DNA of 64,000 nt from Litomosoides sigmodontis (lineage: Eukaryota; Nematoda; Chromadorea; Rhabditida; Onchocercidae), in contig OY718806.1 of the NCBI GenBank assembly GCA_963070105.1, positions 9,257,365-9,321,364 on the forward strand. The letters are read 5' to 3'. Shown here one piece after another: positions 60,141 to 64,000 of this stretch. Under the pieces are notes generated by a model. It saw only the letters and a list, made by a program, of their open reading frames with translations, was not told the DNA's origin and made no database searches. Within the stretch, counting starts at the first letter, position 1, and every line of letters begins with the position of its first letter. The position numbers and the translations under genes were made by a program.

Positions 60141-62115
60141 ATGCTTTGGATACAACGAAGATTCTTGAGCCGTTGTGCTGATTTGCTTCGTACGGAAACG
60201 GCACGGACTTATTTTCAAACTATATCTGCTAAGTTGAAAGCACTCCAGAGGAATGTGAATAATGAGTCGATTAATAATTCCGTTTCGGTGAGACATTTAG
60301 AAAATATGACGACATTGGCTCATACATTTTACGATAAGCTAGAAATGCTGACACAATTGGAAGTACTTTTAAAAGGTTCGTTCATTTTGCAGAATTTTAT
60401 GTTTTTCGAACACATTTCGTGAAAAATAAAAATTTTATCGTTTAAAGAGGAAAATGACGCAGAAATCCATGAAATTGCAAAGTTGGATAGTGGACGATTA
60501 ACAGAGGAATTGGATAGTATTGTGAAAGAATTAACCAATGCCATAATACCTGTTACTGAATACGATATGCTGAACAACTGTCAGCTAGAAATTACTCCGT
60601 TGGTCTCTATTTAATTATCTTACTTTATTCTCCCAAACATCCCAGAACTTTGACGCTTTTATAAATCTTTTTTTGAAAGCATTCCAGATTTACATTCTAT
60701 AGTTGATGAAATAAGATTGGGTTAGTAAAGTTACACTCTTAAGATCCCAATTCTGTTTTCACTGTTTTACTGAAATTGTGATTAACGGCACTTTATTAAA
60801 GAGGTATAGGGGGTGTCGAAGCATCTTTGTTCGCATCTGAATTGACTCAGATGTACCACAATTACACGCAATTCATGAAGTGGAGGTGGACGCCTTATCA
60901 AATCGATGCTTTACCATCAGGTAGGTTAAGATTTAAGAAGTTTTAAATAAGCACACAAAAAGCACTTGCGACTAGATCATTCGTTTTACTGTACTTTGCA
61001 GGAGGCGTACGTAGTGCTATCATTTTCGTGCGAGGTAGCGGAGCATTCCGTGCATTACGTTATGAAGCTGGTGTTCATCGTGTGCAGAGGTTTCCATTAA
61101 CAGATAAAACACGCATGCACACGAGTACCTCTGTTGTAGCTGTCCTACCAGAACCAGAAAAGGTCCATTTTCTTCCTATTGCTTCTTTCATCTTTTTAAG
61201 CAAACTCTTTTTTGTACTTTCTTCTATGCACGATGAAGACGAGAGTATTTTGGTCCATTCAGATTTGGTTTTAGAGGATAATCATTTCCCTTTACATGTC
61301 ATGTAATTGAATTTATTTTAAAACTATAATTTTAAAAAGGGGCAAAATTTTTACAGGTGGAAGCTTGCGTGACGTCGGCTGATGTGAAAGTAGAAACAAT
61401 GAGAGCTTCGGGTCCTGGCGGCCAGAATGTCAACCAGCGATCCACTGCGGTCCGCTTAACTCATCGCGAAACGGGTATAACAGTGCACTGCATGGATGAA
61501 AGAACGCAATATTCTAATATGGAAGTATGATTTTACATATTATCCTGTTTCTTTTCCGCTTCTCACTCATGCTACGAATGAACATATGATATAATCGGCA
61601 CCGGTATGTACAAGAGAAACTTGAACCTTCACCTACCTCACTAACATTGTAATTTGTAGTTTGACATTTATTCGCAACCTTTAATTGTCCAGTCCTTATG
61701 TTTAGATAGCGTACAAACGGTTAGCTGCGATACTGTTACAACGGAAACTTGATGAAACGCAGAAGCGGTATTCATCATCCAGAAAACTACAAGTTAGTTG
61801 TTACAGCTTTATTTGGTGCATATAAAAATTAAATTAATTTCTCTCAACACCGGTGAATTTCCGTTTACTTCAGAAGTATTTTAGATAGGAACTAAGGCTC
61901 GAGCTGAAAAAGTGCGAACATATAACTTCAAGGATGATCAGGTCATAGATCATCGTTTGGGTAGAACCTGGCAAGGTGTTGCAAATGTTATGAAGGGAAG
62001 CAGTGCTTTAGACCAGATAATCCTGTCTCTCGATGAACTGTCAAAAGCTCAGTATTTAAAAGAAATCTTGGGCGCGGAGGACCACAGAGCCAGTTATGCT
62101 AATTCTAATGTTTAA
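60141..62115 (+). CDS. MTRF1L: Mitochondrial class I peptide chain release factor (383 aa)
   Basis: Seven exons join in phase: 60141-60375, 60448-60598, 60802-60920, 61002-61162, 61357-61524, 61706-61792 and 61885-62115. The N-terminus ([19 protein letters not shown]) is basic and amphipathic, a likely mitochondrial presequence. The RF domain follows: [18 protein letters not shown], then [23 protein letters not shown] at 200-202 occupies the PxT stop-codon recognition site of RF1-type factors. The catalytic GGQ is at 243-245 ([14 protein letters not shown]), and the end carries [17 protein letters not shown]. It terminates mitochondrial translation by hydrolysing peptidyl-tRNA at UAA/UAG. MTRF1L is the closer human namesake; MTRF1 has insertions near PxT that are absent here. 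AATAAA at about 62127 gives a nearby poly(A) signal. Confidence 0.93.
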
Positions 62116-62636
62116 GTTCAGGAAGCAATAAATATTTGCACCTACTTTCATGCAGTGTTGGATCATAATTTTTGCGACAGCGACAAATTTAAAGTGCAAT
62201 CCACATAGATGATTCTTTATTATACTTAAACGATATAATACATGTTTGCAAATTAAGCAAAAGTAACACGAAATAGAAACCGCCAAATATTTCTCTGCAT
62301 ATGAAATCTCGCTAGACACCTAATTTGCACAAATCGTTTTTTGAATTAAAAAAAATTGTCTTCCAGAAAAGTGAAGTCCTTATAGATCTGGACAACTTCC
62401 TATAAAGCTAGGACTCATTGTAACCTGCTGAACAAAAAACATCAGCGTTGGAATTAACATATAGTAACTTGTTTACCATGGGGTACAGTAAACGCATGTG
62501 TGATGTTAGCATATAACTTATAGTAAAGATCAAAGTTTTTCGATTGATATAATCGTGTTTCTAATGAAAAATGCCAGTAATATATTAAAATATGAGGACC
62601 ATTTTTACTCTAAACATTACACGTCTCTTGCTCGCC
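62116..62636. other. Short convergent intergenic gap
   Basis: It contains the 3' ends of the release factor (plus) and the twin-CX9C gene (minus). AATAAA near 62127 probably serves the release factor. Nothing else was seen. Confidence 0.6.
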
Positions 62637-63860
62637 TCAATTCGCTTTCCCATATTTATTCTTCCGGTGGAAAATGTCATCTGCATATGATTGATTCGGC
62701 AATCGCTTAAGTGCTTTGTATGGATAACGACCTAACTGAGGCTGTGGATACTTCGCCATCAAATTATTCATCTGATGCTTGGTCAATATTGTATTTTCAC
62801 TACTTGCACTGGCACTGTCAAGCACACCCTAAAACATTCCCAAAAGGAATTTTTCTTTGCAAAGACATGCGAAAGTAAAGCCCGTAAGTGATTGGGAGAT
62901 AATTTGGGAGTGAGCGATATAAATATGAATTAGGTGAAGCATTTTACCTTCTTTGCAGCCGCTGCAAGTTCCTTATTTGCTTTGTAGACCCTGTTCACAC
63001 AGTCCACATAGTCACGGTTGAAGTCTGCGCAAGGTAAGTTGTCATGTTCCCACTTTTTCAAGCAATCAAAAAGAGCCTGTAGCTCCTTTGTACAGCTTTC
63101 ACCTGCAAAATTTCATTGATCTGTAGGGGTAGTTCATGTGGCTTTGGAAAATTCAACATCAAAAGGTATATATTCAAAAAGAGAGGAAAAATCGGAGCAA
63201 ATTAGCAGGAAAAACCAGAATCTGCTATAATAGATGAAAAAATCTTGTGAATGAACATAAGAAGCTGTAAATATCTCAAAATTTGAGTAATATACTCAAA
63301 TATTCGATACTCCTCCATGTTCTGCAAAACAGGGAAACTGGTTACCTGTACACAAACTAAAAACATAGATACAAAGTTCTAAAATACTATGCAAAAAGAA
63401 AAACTCCAGCATGTCCTGGGGTGAAAGCAGTCATTTCGTCTCTCACAAGAGTATCATCCTATGAATGAGCGAAGATATAATGCAGGAAGAGAGGAGGTAT
63501 ATGGGTGAATCAGTTATGTAACTGTAAAAACCAATAATATAAAAAAAAATGTAAAAAGAAACCATGATAAATAAAAAGTGCACAACCCATAGTGATGTAA
63601 AGAGAAAAAAAAAAACTGTGGTTGAGGATAAAAAAGACGGCAAATAGCCAGTCAACGATCATTTCATCCTCTCGTTCAAGTACATCAACATGATAAATAG
63701 AAGTGAAAATCCGACCTCGTGGTTTTGTATAGTTGCTCATTATATAATTTGTAGATTTTAACGGAAGAAACTCCTTGAACTGCAACTGATCATTTTTTGC
63801 CAAATTGGTCTTAACTGGTGCTTTGATATGGTTTTTCGAGAGCGATAATGTAAATTGCAT
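62637..63860 (-). CDS. Twin CX9C protein, CHCHD1/mS37-like (163 aa)
   Basis: Three minus-strand exons join in phase: 63860-63716, 63102-62948 and 62828-62637. Residues 52-62 (C-TKELQALFD-C) and 73-83 (C-ADFNRDYVD-C) form two CX9C motifs, the CHCH fold oxidised by the MIA40 pathway in the mitochondrial intermembrane space or imported for the ribosome. After the CHCH comes LTKHQMNNLMAKYP, which resembles the KLNKLLQRFP tail of CHCHD1, the small-subunit protein mS37. The short stretch before it (PLKSTNYIMSN) also aligns loosely. This tail (to YGKAN) is longer and more basic than in the human protein. Seen: cysteines and phase. Inferred: the mS37 identity; another CHCH protein is the alternative. 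Confidence 0.65.
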
Positions 63861-64000
63861 CGCCTCTCCCTTTACCAAAACTCAACGTACCAATGTTACT
63901 ATCTTCTCAATTTTAATTCCTAGAATAAAATAATGACAAAGTGAAAATATGAGTTAGACATACGAAAAAAAATGTCCGTAAATAAATTCGCCATTTTATC
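63861..64000. other. 5' flank of the twin-CX9C gene at the right edge
   Basis: Upstream sequence of the minus-strand CHCHD1-like gene. No upstream in-frame ATG occurs before a stop. Nothing further was seen. Confidence 0.5.

Overview
This window is nuclear DNA from an animal, most likely a nematode. Genes are split by many short introns (about 60 to 1500 bp) with strongly T-rich acceptors ending TTTTAG or TTTCAG. Intergenic DNA is very AT-rich and full of simple repeats. At least one gene (USO1) has a splice-acceptor-like sequence touching its start codon, as expected for spliced-leader trans-splicing. A parasitic, possibly spirurid/filarial species fits the composition and intron style, but the species cannot be fixed from the sequence. 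All gene models were assembled by hand by checking splice sites and codon phase across every junction. Nothing bacterial, no CRISPR array and no intact transposon was recognised.

Layout. 1-4393 (minus): 5' end of an NCAM/Fasciclin-II-like immunoglobulin adhesion protein that runs off the left edge. 4394-14531: 10 kb gene-poor, repeat-rich divergent intergenic region. 14532-19717 (plus): 13-exon secreted protein with four degenerate MAM domains. 19718-23239: intergenic. 23240-26534 (minus): FEZF-type six-zinc-finger repressor with an EH1 motif; a 137-bp GT microsatellite lies about 110 bp upstream of its start. 29191-30759 (minus): ARF6 GTPase, complete at 175 residues. 33811-43919 (minus): 31-exon class XVIII-like myosin with an N-terminal PDZ domain. 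44653-50635 (plus): USO1/p115 Golgi tether, divergent from the myosin. 52298-52773 (minus): small GPMGW-type protein resembling the alternative product of human POLR1D. 54423-58669 (minus): IQSEC/BRAG Arf-GEF (IQ, Sec7, PH) with a roughly 450-bp (TAA)n block in an intron. 60141-62115 (plus): mitochondrial class I release factor. 62637-63860 (minus): twin CX9C protein resembling CHCHD1/mS37.

How the genes relate. Four neighbours belong to membrane traffic: ARF6, its probable exchange factor IQSEC, the Golgi tether USO1 and a class XVIII myosin (a class linked to Golgi and actin in other animals). The last two coding genes belong to mitochondrial translation. The left third carries genes expected in neural adhesion and neuronal fate (NCAM-like, FEZF). 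Two introns use GC-AG ends, and two others appear to lack a canonical end; all four are supported by codon phase or homology across the junction.
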